From: Microbacterium paraoxydans
Lineage (GTDB): Bacteria > Actinomycetota > Actinomycetes > Actinomycetales > Microbacteriaceae
Assembly: GCF_900105335.1 (NCBI RefSeq)
Contig: NZ_LT629770.1
Coordinates: forward strand, 3,488,214-3,552,213
Length of the DNA stretch: 64,000 nt
Direction: 5' to 3'
The translations under genes were made by a program, and so were the position numbers. The notes below the pieces were generated by a model. That model saw only the letters and a list, made by a program, of their open reading frames with translations, made no database searches and was not told the origin of the DNA. This document shows positions 54,629 to 62,673 of this stretch, piece by piece; the stretch's first letter is position 1, and every line of letters starts with the position of its first letter.

Positions 54629-54930
54629 GCGAGCGGATCGATCACGTGGAGTCGGCGATCAACAACGGTCAGGCGGCGGAGCAGACGGACGACCTGCAGG
54701 AAGCCGGGGTGCACGCACAGCACGCGATCGCACACGGCCTCCTCGCGCTAGTCGAAGTGCAGCAGAAGGCGAACGAGATCGCTGAGCGCGCCGTCGAGCA
54801 GCGGCGGATCGCGAACCTCATCGCCCTCAGCGTGCCGCAGACATTGATGGACGGTGCCGAGGCGTCGGTCCCGTCTTGGGATGCGCAGTACCAGTTGCGC
54901 GCCGAGATCCGAGAGGGGCTGGGGTTGTGA
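54625..54930 (+). CDS. Hypothetical helical phage protein (101 aa)
   Basis: Mostly helical and Glu/Gln-rich (HVESAINNGQAAEQTDDLQE, ALVEVQQKANEIAERAVEQ). Could be a coiled coil or recombination helper. Overlaps RecT and the next gene. Confidence 0.5.
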   Translation: MSERIDHVESAINNGQAAEQTDDLQEAGVHAQHAIAHGLLALVEVQQKANEIAERAVEQRRIANLIALSVPQTLMDGAEASVPSWDAQYQLRAEIREGLGL

Positions 54931-55220
54931 GCCGGCCGATGGTGCGGAACGAGCACGGCGCGGTCCTCGGGATCGACTGGCGACAGGTGCCCGACATGGG
55001 CCTCGAGTCGGTGCCCGGTCGGATCGACGTGCGGAACGTGATGCCCGGTGACACGGTGCACCTCGACGGGCAGGACGTCGTCGTGCACCGGGTCGAGGGT
55101 CCGCGGTCGGCGTCGGCGATGCACCTCATCACCCGGACGGCGGGCGGCGCGGAGATCGTGCACGAGGCCGTGATCGGTGAGCGGGTCGACGTCGTCGCGG
55201 TGGGGGCGTTCGGATCATGA
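54927..55220 (+). CDS. Hypothetical phage protein (97 aa)
   Basis: Beta-rich look: HGAVLGIDWRQVPDMGLESV, MPGDTVHLDGQDVVVHRVEG. No recognised family. GTG start in the previous stop. Confidence 0.5.
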   Translation: MSRPMVRNEHGAVLGIDWRQVPDMGLESVPGRIDVRNVMPGDTVHLDGQDVVVHRVEGPRSASAMHLITRTAGGAEIVHEAVIGERVDVVAVGAFGS

Positions 55221-55696
55221 GCGAACCGCAGGCCATCATCCGCCGGGGCGACGTCCTCGTCTGGGAAGACGGCACCCTGATCGACGCCGACTCGCTCGAC
55301 GCGTACACCGAGGAAGCGCGGCTGATCGCGCACCCCCTCGACTCGGCGTCGATCCGGACGCCCGACTGGGTGATCGACGCGCTGAACGACGCTTCGCGGT
55401 GGGCGGCGCGCATGGTCGCGATCATCGCCACGGCCGAGGAGATCAAGCGGCAGAAGTCGGGCGAGTACCAGGACGCGCGAGCGCAGGCCGTGATCGACAC
55501 AGCCGGTTACCCGGCGCGGGAGCAGGCGTCGCGTGTGCGGATCGCGACGGTCGCGCAGCGGCAGGAGTACGACCGGGCGGTCGTCGCGTTCGAGAAGGCC
55601 CGCCGGGTGGGGAACCTCCTGTCGGACTACACGAGCCGGCTGCAGTCCATCGGGAAGCAGATCGAGATCACCTACCGGCACGGGGGGCTGTCGTGA
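55217..55696 (+). CDS. Hypothetical phage protein (159 aa)
   Basis: Beta start (IIRRGDVLVWEDGTLIDAD) and a long helical part (AARMVAIIATAEEIKRQKSG, VAFEKARRVGNLLSDYTSRL). No recognised family; possibly a tail or head early helper, unproven. Confidence 0.5.
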   Translation: MSEPQAIIRRGDVLVWEDGTLIDADSLDAYTEEARLIAHPLDSASIRTPDWVIDALNDASRWAARMVAIIATAEEIKRQKSGEYQDARAQAVIDTAGYPAREQASRVRIATVAQRQEYDRAVVAFEKARRVGNLLSDYTSRLQSIGKQIEITYRHGGLS

Positions 55697-55977
55697 ACGA
55701 GAACGAACCGTCGGACGTCGACGAGTGGGTGCGCGGGATGGTCGAGGAGAACACGCTCGCGGCGCTCGACTTCGAGGCGAAGTGCACGGTGTGCGACGCG
55801 GACGCCGCGTGGTTCATCGGGCTCGCGTGCTGCGAGCACACGACGGTCATGTGCCTCGGGTGCTATGCCCGCTGGGAGACGGTGATCGCGCTGAACATGG
55901 GCCGGGAGACACGGTGCCGCGGGTGCGGTCACGCCGACCTGATGTCGTGGGACCTGTACCGGACGGAGCGGATCTGA
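55693..55977 (+). CDS. Cysteine-rich zinc-binding phage protein (94 aa)
   Basis: Eight cysteines in CTVCDADAAW, LACCEHTTVMCLGC and RCRGCGHADL form likely zinc sites. GTG start. No recognised family. Confidence 0.55.
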   Translation: MNENEPSDVDEWVRGMVEENTLAALDFEAKCTVCDADAAWFIGLACCEHTTVMCLGCYARWETVIALNMGRETRCRGCGHADLMSWDLYRTERI

Positions 55978-56384
55978 TGGGCGCCGGGGACTTCACCGCG
56001 GCGACGGTACGACACGCGTTCTTCAAACGAGAGCGGGAGCGGTGCTTCCGCTGCCGGCGCCCGCTCCGGTTCGAGGACCGCGGGCGTGGCTGGTCGGCGC
56101 ACCACCGGATGCCGCGCGGTGCGGGCGGGGTGGGTCGGAAGGACGGCGAGCTGGCTCGCATGATCTCCGACGTCACGAACTGCCTGATCCTCTGCGGGTC
56201 GGGGACGACCGGGTGTCACGGGTGGGTCGAGTCCCGCCGTGCGATCGCCGAGGACTACGGGTACATCGTCCGCCGGGGCATCAATCCGCCGGCGGGGATT
56301 CGGATCAAGAGGGACGACGGGACGTGGTGGCTGCTGACGCGCAGCGGGCTCGCCGTCGAGGTCGAAGAAGGGACAGGGCTATGA
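55977..56384 (+). CDS. HNH-like phage protein
   Basis: A 135-residue protein with CFRCRRPLRFEDRGRGWSAH, HHRMPRGAGG and NCLILCGSGTTGCHGWV, the split HNH/zinc pattern seen in small phage nucleases. ATG overlaps the previous stop by one base. Confidence 0.7.
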   Translation: MGAGDFTAATVRHAFFKRERERCFRCRRPLRFEDRGRGWSAHHRMPRGAGGVGRKDGELARMISDVTNCLILCGSGTTGCHGWVESRRAIAEDYGYIVRRGINPPAGIRIKRDDGTWWLLTRSGLAVEVEEGTGL

Positions 56385-57142
56385 GCAAGGCGGAGGGCTT
56401 CGCGGCCGTGCCGAACTGGATGATCCGTGAGAAGCGGGTTCCCCGGAATGCGGTGCTGGTGTACGCGTCGCTGGCGTCTCGGTCGGGCCTGGGTGGGATT
56501 CACCCGTCGCAGGCGACGATCGCGCAGGAGTCGGGGCTGAGTGAGCGGACCGTGCGGAGCATGCTCGCCGAGCTCGAGAAGCTGGGCGTGATCGAGCGGC
56601 TGCGTCGGACGACCGGCACGAGGGGTCGTGGGAACCGTCTCCCGGATGGGTACACGCTCCACCCGAACGGCTCCCCGGACCTGGCGGCAACATTTGCCGG
56701 TAGCTCGATGCAACCGGCAACGAACGCGATGCAACCGGCAACGGAGGAGGTTGCAACCGGCAAGGAGCTGCAAGCCACTCCTCTTATAGAGGTAGAACCC
56801 GGAGAGGTAGAACCCGGTGAGGTAGCGGCACGCAAGCGCGCCGCCCGCATCCCGGATCCGTTCGTGCTGACGGCGGAGATGAGGGCCTGGGCAGCGGCCG
56901 AGGTTCCGGGTCTGGACGTCGATGCTCACACACGCGAGTTCGTGGACTACTGGCGGGCCGAGTCGGGCGCGAAGGCGTCGAAGCTCGACTGGCTCGCGAC
57001 GTGGCGGAACTGGATGCGGAAGGCGCATCGGTGGAACGCGTCGAAGAGCGGGCGCGCTACTCCGGACGATCGTCTGCGCGACGGCATCGAGCGCGGTGCC
57101 CGTCTCGCGGCTCTCGCGAGTGAGCAGGGGGCGCTCGCATGA
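56381..57142 (+). CDS. Phage replication initiation protein (lambda O-like)
   Basis: A 253-residue protein. Residues 10-85 form a winged HTH (YASLASRSGLGGIHPSQATI, SGLSERTVRSMLAELEKLGVIERL). Residues 95-150 are a low-complexity linker containing the DNA iterons. Residues 160-235 resemble phage/DnaT C-termini that bring in the helicase (FVDYWRAESGAKASKLDWLATWRNWMRKA). Like lambda O, the origin probably lies within its own gene. Overlaps both neighbours. Confidence 0.82.
   Translation: MSKAEGFAAVPNWMIREKRVPRNAVLVYASLASRSGLGGIHPSQATIAQESGLSERTVRSMLAELEKLGVIERLRRTTGTRGRGNRLPDGYTLHPNGSPDLAATFAGSSMQPATNAMQPATEEVATGKELQATPLIEVEPGEVEPGEVAARKRAARIPDPFVLTAEMRAWAAAEVPGLDVDAHTREFVDYWRAESGAKASKLDWLATWRNWMRKAHRWNASKSGRATPDDRLRDGIERGARLAALASEQGALA
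56693..56765 (+). repeat. Iteron-like repeats within the replication gene (candidate origin)
   Basis: TGCAACCGGCAA occurs at 56709, 56730 and 56752 (spacings 21 and 22, two helical turns). An inverted copy (TTTGCCGGTAGC) lies at 56693-56704. AT-richer DNA follows around 56780-56795 (TCCTCTTATAGAGG). This layout mirrors lambda ori inside gene O. Confidence 0.6.
56789..56825 (+). repeat. 15-base direct repeats beside the iterons
   Basis: GAGGTAGAACCCGGA, GAGGTAGAACCCGGT and a partial third copy in tandem, 15-base period. They encode repeats of EVEPG. May be just a protein linker, or extra binding sites. Confidence 0.6.
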
Positions 57143-57459
57143 ACATCCAGGAGACGAACCAGCTCCTCATCCGGATCCAGGTGATCGACAACCGGCAGAT
57201 CGGCGACTCGACCGTGATCGCGTGGCACGAGCTCGTGAGCGACCTCGACTATGCGACGGCCGTGGAGGCCGTGAAGCTCCACCAGCGCGAGTCGACCGCC
57301 TACCTCACGCCGGCGCATGTCCGCGTCGCCGTCGAGCGCATCCGTCTCGCCGGGCTCGGTCCACAGCAGGACGAGTACGGCAACGACATCGAGCCCGACT
57401 ATCCCGCGGTCGCCGCGTACGAGCGACTGCACCCTGAGCAGAGAGAGATCACGTCATGA
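57139..57459 (+). CDS. Putative helicase loader/inhibitor (G39P-like)
   Basis: A 106-residue protein whose arrangement (ETNQLLIRIQVIDNRQIGDS, WHELVSDLDYATAVEAVKLHQ, TPAHVRVAVERIR) resembles the loader-and-inhibitor domain of phage SPP1 G39P. It lies between the O-like gene and the helicase gene, as expected for a helicase loader. Weak likeness; overlaps the O-like gene by four bases. Confidence 0.5.
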   Translation: MNIQETNQLLIRIQVIDNRQIGDSTVIAWHELVSDLDYATAVEAVKLHQRESTAYLTPAHVRVAVERIRLAGLGPQQDEYGNDIEPDYPAVAAYERLHPEQREITS

Positions 57460-57674
57460 GCGTCATCGTCACCGAGGCCACGCACCCCGGGCCGTGTTTC
57501 GCCTGCGACCTCGGCATCCGTCCCGGGCAGATGATCCGGCTGAACGAGGAGGTCGGCGCGGCGGGTGCAGACCCGGAGTGGGAGCACGTCACCTGCCCGG
57601 CCGCGCCGACCGTGTGCGGCGAGTGCTTCACCGAGGTCGCCCGCAACGGCGCCTGCATGTGCGGGGCGGTGTGA
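57456..57674 (+). CDS. Zinc-binding phage protein (72 aa)
   Basis: CFACDLGIRPGQMIR and CGECFTEVARNGACMCG give two Cys pairs with a PARP-finger/zinc-ribbon feel. Four-base overlaps on both sides. No recognised function. Confidence 0.5.
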   Translation: MSVIVTEATHPGPCFACDLGIRPGQMIRLNEEVGAAGADPEWEHVTCPAAPTVCGECFTEVARNGACMCGAV

Positions 57675-58057
57675 CAGTGAACGCGATCAAGGATGCCGCC
57701 CGCACGGTCTACGAGTGGGACCTCCGCCTCGGGTTCAACCCTTCACGGTTTGAAAGCGAGCCCACGGAGATTGCGAAGCTTCGCGAGACGGTGCGGGCCA
57801 CCCGCGCTTCCTGCAACCACGACTGGAAGAACCGCGTCGGCACCTACGGGGCCACAGGCCTAGGCGCTGAGTGCACGAAGTGCGGACAGCACCTCGAGCA
57901 CGACTTCGACCCGTATTCCGATCGCGGGCACCCCGTGGGCAAGACCTGCACCCGGTGCGGTGCGACCGAGTGGATGTACGTCGATGGTCTGCTCTGCCTG
58001 ATCCCAGAGCAGACCCCGCTTTACCAGCGCGGACTCGCGCGGCAGGAGAGGGATTGA
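57671..58057 (+). CDS. Zinc-binding phage protein (128 aa)
   Basis: GTG start in the previous stop. CxxC pairs in ECTKCGQHLEHDFD and CTRCGATEW with an upstream Cys/His (ASCNHDW) suggest a zinc ribbon. No recognised function; translation coupled to the helicase gene (one-base overlap). Confidence 0.55.
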   Translation: MTVNAIKDAARTVYEWDLRLGFNPSRFESEPTEIAKLRETVRATRASCNHDWKNRVGTYGATGLGAECTKCGQHLEHDFDPYSDRGHPVGKTCTRCGATEWMYVDGLLCLIPEQTPLYQRGLARQERD

Positions 58058-59301
58058 TGAGCGACTTCCTCGACGAGGTCCCGCCGGAGGACCCGTACGC
58101 TCCCGGCACGGCACCCGCCGTCGACGGCCTGGCCCTGTTCGAGCAGGGCGTGATCGGTGGGATGCTCGCGCACCCCCGCATCATCCCTGCGCTCGAGCGG
58201 GAGGTCGCAGCGGGCGACTTCCACGACGGCCGCCTAGGTGTGATCTTCACCCGGGTCGTCGAGTGGCACCTCGCCGGGGCGCACATCGACTACCTGTCCG
58301 TGTGGGACCAGCTCGCGGCGTGGGGCGTCCACGGGATCTCGCTGCCGGAGCTCTCCGAGTGGGGCACGGTCACCGCCGACGCGGCACGGTTCTACGCGTC
58401 GAAGGTGAGGGAGGCGTCCGTGGAGCGGGTGCTCCGGCTGATCGGTGCCCGGCTCATGGAGGGCGGCGTCGAGCCGGGGGTCGCGATGGCACGCGCGGCG
58501 CAGGACCTCCGCACGCTGCGCGACATGGCCGTCGGTGGCATGTCGGTCCGGTGGCTGCGTGAGGTGCTGGACGTTCCCGAGGAGGACGACGCGTACGACT
58601 GGGCGATCCCGGGCCTGCTCGAGCGGCAGGACAGGCTCATGCTCTCGGCGGGTGAGGGCGTCGGCAAGTCGACGTTCCTCCGGCAGATCGCGACGATGTC
58701 CGCCGCCGGCCTGCACCCGTTCGAGGGCAGCGACATCCCGCCGCTGAACGTCCTCGTCATCGACGTCGAGAACAGCGAGCGGCAGTGGCGGCGTGCGGTG
58801 CGCGGGCTCACGGAGCGCGCGGCGATGGTCGGGCGGCGTGACCCCCGCGACCACCTCGCGTTGCACTGCGTGCCGCCGATGGACATCACGAACGCGAACG
58901 ACCTCGGCCGGATCCACCGCTGGATCGATGAGTCGAAGCCGGACCTCGTGCTGATGGGGCCGCTGTACCGGATGACGGGCGGGTCGCTGAACAAGGAGGA
59001 GGAGGCGAAGCCCGTGCTGAACGCGCTCGACTCCATCCGTGAGCGCGACGTCGCGATGCTCATCGAGGTCCACGCGGGTCTCGACAAGGACGGCACGGGG
59101 GAGCGGGGGCTGCGTCCGCGTGGCTCGTCGACGCTCCTGGGCTGGCCGGAGTTCGGTCTCGGCATCCGCCGGGACAAGCAGATCGAGGGGCGGACGCCGA
59201 CGTTCAGCCTCGTCCGGTGGCGCGGGGACCGTGACCGCCGGGACTTCCCTCGAAAGCTCATCTGGGGCAACAACTGGCCCTGGGAGAGATTGCCGTACTG
59301 A
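58057..59301 (+). CDS. DnaB-like replicative helicase / RepA-type ATPase
   Basis: A 414-residue ATPase. The N-terminal part (LFEQGVIGGMLAHPRIIPAL, HIDYLSVWDQL) is a DnaB N-domain. The motor has Walker A GEGVGKSTFLRQ, Walker B LVLMGPLY and IEVHAGLD; the rest is of the RepA/KaiC-like type rather than full DnaB. It would unwind the phage origin with the O-like protein. Confidence 0.82.
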   Translation: MSDFLDEVPPEDPYAPGTAPAVDGLALFEQGVIGGMLAHPRIIPALEREVAAGDFHDGRLGVIFTRVVEWHLAGAHIDYLSVWDQLAAWGVHGISLPELSEWGTVTADAARFYASKVREASVERVLRLIGARLMEGGVEPGVAMARAAQDLRTLRDMAVGGMSVRWLREVLDVPEEDDAYDWAIPGLLERQDRLMLSAGEGVGKSTFLRQIATMSAAGLHPFEGSDIPPLNVLVIDVENSERQWRRAVRGLTERAAMVGRRDPRDHLALHCVPPMDITNANDLGRIHRWIDESKPDLVLMGPLYRMTGGSLNKEEEAKPVLNALDSIRERDVAMLIEVHAGLDKDGTGERGLRPRGSSTLLGWPEFGLGIRRDKQIEGRTPTFSLVRWRGDRDRRDFPRKLIWGNNWPWERLPY

Positions 59302-59315
59302 GAAAGGACATGGGG

Positions 59316-59546
59316 ATGGCTACCAACAAGGGACGACGGATCGTCGACGCGCTCGACGACCTGCGTGCAGAGCTGCGGCTCTCGAACCAGATCGAGGTGC
59401 TCCGTGCGGGCGCTTCGTTCCTGGACCACGACAAGGGCGAACGCGCCAAGACCGACACCGCGAAGGCTCGCCTCGCGCGGCAGAACCAGCTTCGGGCGGA
59501 CATCCGCGCCGCCCTCGCAACCGACACGGAGGACAACGCATCATGA
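59316..59546 (+). CDS. Hypothetical helical phage protein (76 aa)
   Basis: Basic and Ala/Arg-rich (GRRIVDALDDLRAELRLSNQ, AKARLARQNQLRADIRAAL). ATG at 59316 with AGAAAGGA 7 bases before. No family recognised. Confidence 0.5.
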   Translation: MATNKGRRIVDALDDLRAELRLSNQIEVLRAGASFLDHDKGERAKTDTAKARLARQNQLRADIRAALATDTEDNAS

Positions 59547-59995
59547 TCGAGTCGATCTTCTTCAACCCGTGGATCTGGATCATCCCGATCCTCATGGTCG
59601 TGCTGGTGGCGCTGACCGTCGTCGGGGGTTTCGCGCTCTGGCGAGACGACCTGTCGCTGTGGATGCTCCCGACGATCATCTCGCCGTTCGCACTCCTCAT
59701 CCTCGGCGGCTTCTACTTCGGGGCGATGCTCCCGCCGTACGACGTCTCCTACTACCAGACGTACCGGATCACCGGCGAACTGACGCAGGTGGAATCAGCG
59801 TTCAACGGCGACGAGGGCACGATGAGTCAGGTCTTCATCGCCCGCGTCGACGGTGTCGACCTGTTCATCCGGTCCGGCGATCAGCGGTTCCGATCGCTGG
59901 ACGCCGGCGACGAGGTGAACCTCGTCTGCGAGAAGCGGTTCGCGTACTTCCAGGAGCCGTGGTTCGACTGCTCGTTCGGTGGTGAGCAGCGATGA
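59543..59995 (+). CDS. Phage membrane protein (150 aa)
   Basis: Two N-terminal hydrophobic helices (residues 8-30 and 42-65) and a beta-rich outer or inner part (YYQTYRITGELTQVESAFNG, DGVDLFIRSGDQRFRSLDAG). Overlaps neighbours by four bases. No recognised family. Confidence 0.55.
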   Translation: MIESIFFNPWIWIIPILMVVLVALTVVGGFALWRDDLSLWMLPTIISPFALLILGGFYFGAMLPPYDVSYYQTYRITGELTQVESAFNGDEGTMSQVFIARVDGVDLFIRSGDQRFRSLDAGDEVNLVCEKRFAYFQEPWFDCSFGGEQR

Positions 59996-60435
59996 CGATC
60001 GAGGAGGAGTACGTCCGGTTCGTCGCGGACGCCGACTGGACCGACGAGTGCGAGGTGCTCGCCCGGATGCGGAAGCGGAAAATGCGGCTCACGCCCGCTC
60101 AGGCGCGCGCATTCGCCGCCGAGCTGGTGGAGGCCGCCGGGAACGCTGAGAGCGCCGCAAACGAGGCTGTGCGACCAGTGGTGGCACCTGCGTTCGATCT
60201 GCTCGGGGCGCTCGACGTCGCGATCCAGCGGGAGAAGGACCGTGCACACGTCCAGGTCGAGACGATCGCCGTCGAGCTCGGCGCGACCGTGTCCCACTCG
60301 GCGCCGGTGTCGCCGGACTGCGCCGCCGGGAAGCACCCGCACGGGTGGCAGGACACGGCGTGGGACGACGACGCCGACGTCGAGGTTCCCTGCACCTGCT
60401 CATGCCACGACACCACCGAGGAGAGCGCAGCATGA
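59992..60435 (+). CDS. Hypothetical phage protein with zinc-like tail (147 aa)
   Basis: Helical N-part (LTPAQARAFAAELVEAAGNA) and a C-part CAAGKHPHGWQDTAW ... CTCSCHD holding Cys/His. No recognised family. Confidence 0.5.
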   Translation: MTIEEEYVRFVADADWTDECEVLARMRKRKMRLTPAQARAFAAELVEAAGNAESAANEAVRPVVAPAFDLLGALDVAIQREKDRAHVQVETIAVELGATVSHSAPVSPDCAAGKHPHGWQDTAWDDDADVEVPCTCSCHDTTEESAA

Positions 60436-60995
60436 GCGCCGCGCGGATCCTCACGGTTCGTCAGCCGTGGGCGTGGGCGATTATCCACGGCGGGAAGACC
60501 GTCGAGAACCGGACGCGGAACATCGCGGGCGACTACCGCGGACCCGTCCTCATCCACGTCGCGAAGGCATACGCCGACGACTGGCAGTCGAACGTACTCG
60601 CCGGCATCATGAACCGACACGACGGCGTCTACGACGAGCCGCAGCCGTGGCGCGACCCCGCCGGTGCGATCATCGGCGTCGTCGACCTCGTCGACTCGCA
60701 CCCCGTCGAGTCATGCATCGAGCAGCAGCACGACGGCGACTGGTTCGTCTGCTCCGAGTGGGCGGAGCGCGCGGGGCATCACCTCGTGCTCGCGAACCCG
60801 CGGGCGCTCGACGAGCCGATCCCGTACCGCGGGGCGCTCGGCCTCCGCCGGACCGCGTTCGGCATCGCGGGGGACTGGCTGTACGAGGAGACCGATCGGT
60901 GCACCTGCGGCGCGGGCGGCACGATCGGCGCACTCTACGGCCACGAGCCCGGATGCGGCCTCGAGCCGGTCGCGCGACTGGCGGCGACGTCATGA
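60432..60995 (+). CDS. ASCH domain protein
   Basis: A 187-residue PUA-like ASCH protein: ILTVRQPWAWAIIHGGKTVENRTRNI is the diagnostic start, with GPVLIHVAK and IIGVVDLVDSH next and a Cys cluster (CTCGAGGTIGALYGHEPGC). ASCH proteins bind RNA or modified nucleosides (E. coli YqfB hydrolyses N4-acetylcytidine). Located next to a DNA methylase. Overlaps neighbours. Confidence 0.82.
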   Translation: MSAARILTVRQPWAWAIIHGGKTVENRTRNIAGDYRGPVLIHVAKAYADDWQSNVLAGIMNRHDGVYDEPQPWRDPAGAIIGVVDLVDSHPVESCIEQQHDGDWFVCSEWAERAGHHLVLANPRALDEPIPYRGALGLRRTAFGIAGDWLYEETDRCTCGAGGTIGALYGHEPGCGLEPVARLAATS

Positions 60996-61159
60996 GCGCC
61001 CCGACCCCCGTCGCCGACCGCCTCCACGCCCGCACCGACAACCCCCGCCGCGCGTACTGCGGCACCACCGACGCCCCCAAGTTCGCCCACGACCTCCGCA
61101 CCGTGACCTGCCCGAACTGCGCAGCCGCGATCCGAGCAGACAAGGAGACCACACCATGA
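60992..61159 (+). CDS. Zinc-ribbon phage protein (55 aa)
   Basis: HARTDNPRRAYCGTTD and VTCPNCAAAIRADKE: one Cys plus a CxxC. Similar small proteins are common in actinophages. Overlaps the ASCH and methylase genes. Confidence 0.55.
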   Translation: MSAPTPVADRLHARTDNPRRAYCGTTDAPKFAHDLRTVTCPNCAAAIRADKETTP

Positions 61160-62673
61160 CCCTCCACTACGACGACGCCGGCCTCCGCCTGTTCCACGGG
61201 TCGAACAAGGACATCCTCCCGACGTTCGCGGATGCGTCGTTCGATTCGATCGTCACCGACCCGCCCTACGAGCTCGGCTTCATGGGCAAGGGGTGGGACT
61301 CGTCCGGCATCGCGTACGACGTCGACGTGTGGCGTGAGTGCTTCCGCGTGCTCAAGCCCGGCGGGCATCTTCTCGCGTTCGGCGGCACCCGCACCTGGCA
61401 CCGCATCGCCGTCGCGATCGAGGATGCCGGGTTCGAGATCCGCGACTCGATCGCCTGGATGTACGGCAGCGGATTTCCCAAGTCCCTGAACGTGGCAAAC
61501 GCGATCGACAAGTCGCGGAATGACCAAGACGAAGTGCTCGCAGTTACTACCCGGCTCGCTGACCTCGCGGCAGCCGCGGGCGTCACCCGTCGCCAGATCG
61601 ACGAAGCGATGGGCACCAGCGACATGGGCGGGTGGTGGCTTTCCCGCATTCGAGGTCGAGCAGCCATCGCGTCCGTCGAGAACTGGGGGCGCCTGCGGGA
61701 TCTTATCCCCGGCGCCTCAGAGCTCGACGACGAGGTATGGCGGCTGAACGGACGGAAGGGCGCACCCGGGGAGGCGTGGGCCGCGCGCGAGATCATCGGG
61801 CAGGCACAGGACCGTCGCGGCGACGGCACAGTAATCGGTCTCGGCCACTCAGGCGAAATCGCCCGCGCGACCTCAGATGTGGCGCGCCAGTGGGAGGGCT
61901 GGGGTACTGCGCTCAAGCCGGCGTTCGAGCCGATCATCGTCGCGCGGAAGCCGCTGGTCGGGACGGTCGCGGCGAACGTGCTTGCGTACGGCACCGGAGC
62001 GATCAACATCGACGCAAACCGTGTGCACACCGCTGGCAGCGAGGCAAAGGCGTACAAGGTGAAGCAGCTGAAGCCGGGCGCGACCCTCAACAGGGAAGGC
62101 GGCAACTGGCGCCCGGACGATCCCGACGCCGAGACGTACGAGGGGGAAACTAAAGCGGGTCGGTTCCCGTCGAACGTGCTGCTCGACGAGTCGCAGGCCG
62201 CTGCGCTCGACGCGCAGACCGGCACGTTGACCAGTGGCACCGGAGCGGTGAAGCGCGCCTCGAGCGCAGCGCGCGACGGCAACCGCGGCGCAGCGCTAGG
62301 CAAGGAATCGCGCGCCGAGGGAACTGAGATGGTTTCGTACGGCGACAGCGGGGGAGCGTCGCGCTACTTCCCGACGTTCCGCTACGCCGCGAAGGCCCCG
62401 GGCACCGAGCGGCCCGAGGTCGACGGCGTCGCGCATGCGACTGTGAAGCCCCTCGACCTGATGCGCTGGCTCGTCCGCCTCGTCACACGCCGCGGCGGCC
62501 ACGTCCTCGACCTGTTCGCCGGCTCCGGCACCACCGGAGAGGCAGCCCTGCTCGAAGGCATGGAATGCACGCTGATCGAGCTCGAAGCCGATCACCTTCC
62601 GCTGATCCTCGCGAGGGTGCGGAAGCCGCTGCAGACGTCGCTATTCGGCGACTGGGAAGGGGGTGTGGCATGA
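61156..62673 (+). CDS. Site-specific DNA methyltransferase (beta class) with inserted HTH-like segment
   Basis: A 505-residue N4-cytosine or N6-adenine methylase. Motif IV DPPYELGFMGKG is near residue 35 and motif I DLFAGSGTTGEAALL near residue 455, the order of the beta class, with the recognition region between. Residues about 120-180 (VTTRLADLAAAAGVTRRQID, EAMGTSDMGGWWLSRIRG) form an HTH-like insert within the catalytic part. It probably methylates phage DNA. Target unknown. Confidence 0.87.
   Translation: MTLHYDDAGLRLFHGSNKDILPTFADASFDSIVTDPPYELGFMGKGWDSSGIAYDVDVWRECFRVLKPGGHLLAFGGTRTWHRIAVAIEDAGFEIRDSIAWMYGSGFPKSLNVANAIDKSRNDQDEVLAVTTRLADLAAAAGVTRRQIDEAMGTSDMGGWWLSRIRGRAAIASVENWGRLRDLIPGASELDDEVWRLNGRKGAPGEAWAAREIIGQAQDRRGDGTVIGLGHSGEIARATSDVARQWEGWGTALKPAFEPIIVARKPLVGTVAANVLAYGTGAINIDANRVHTAGSEAKAYKVKQLKPGATLNREGGNWRPDDPDAETYEGETKAGRFPSNVLLDESQAAALDAQTGTLTSGTGAVKRASSAARDGNRGAALGKESRAEGTEMVSYGDSGGASRYFPTFRYAAKAPGTERPEVDGVAHATVKPLDLMRWLVRLVTRRGGHVLDLFAGSGTTGEAALLEGMECTLIELEADHLPLILARVRKPLQTSLFGDWEGGVA

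Noticed and set aside
56640-56830. CRISPR-like array at the repeats in the replication gene
   Set aside because: The units are too short and irregular, no spacers of even length exist and no cas gene is near.
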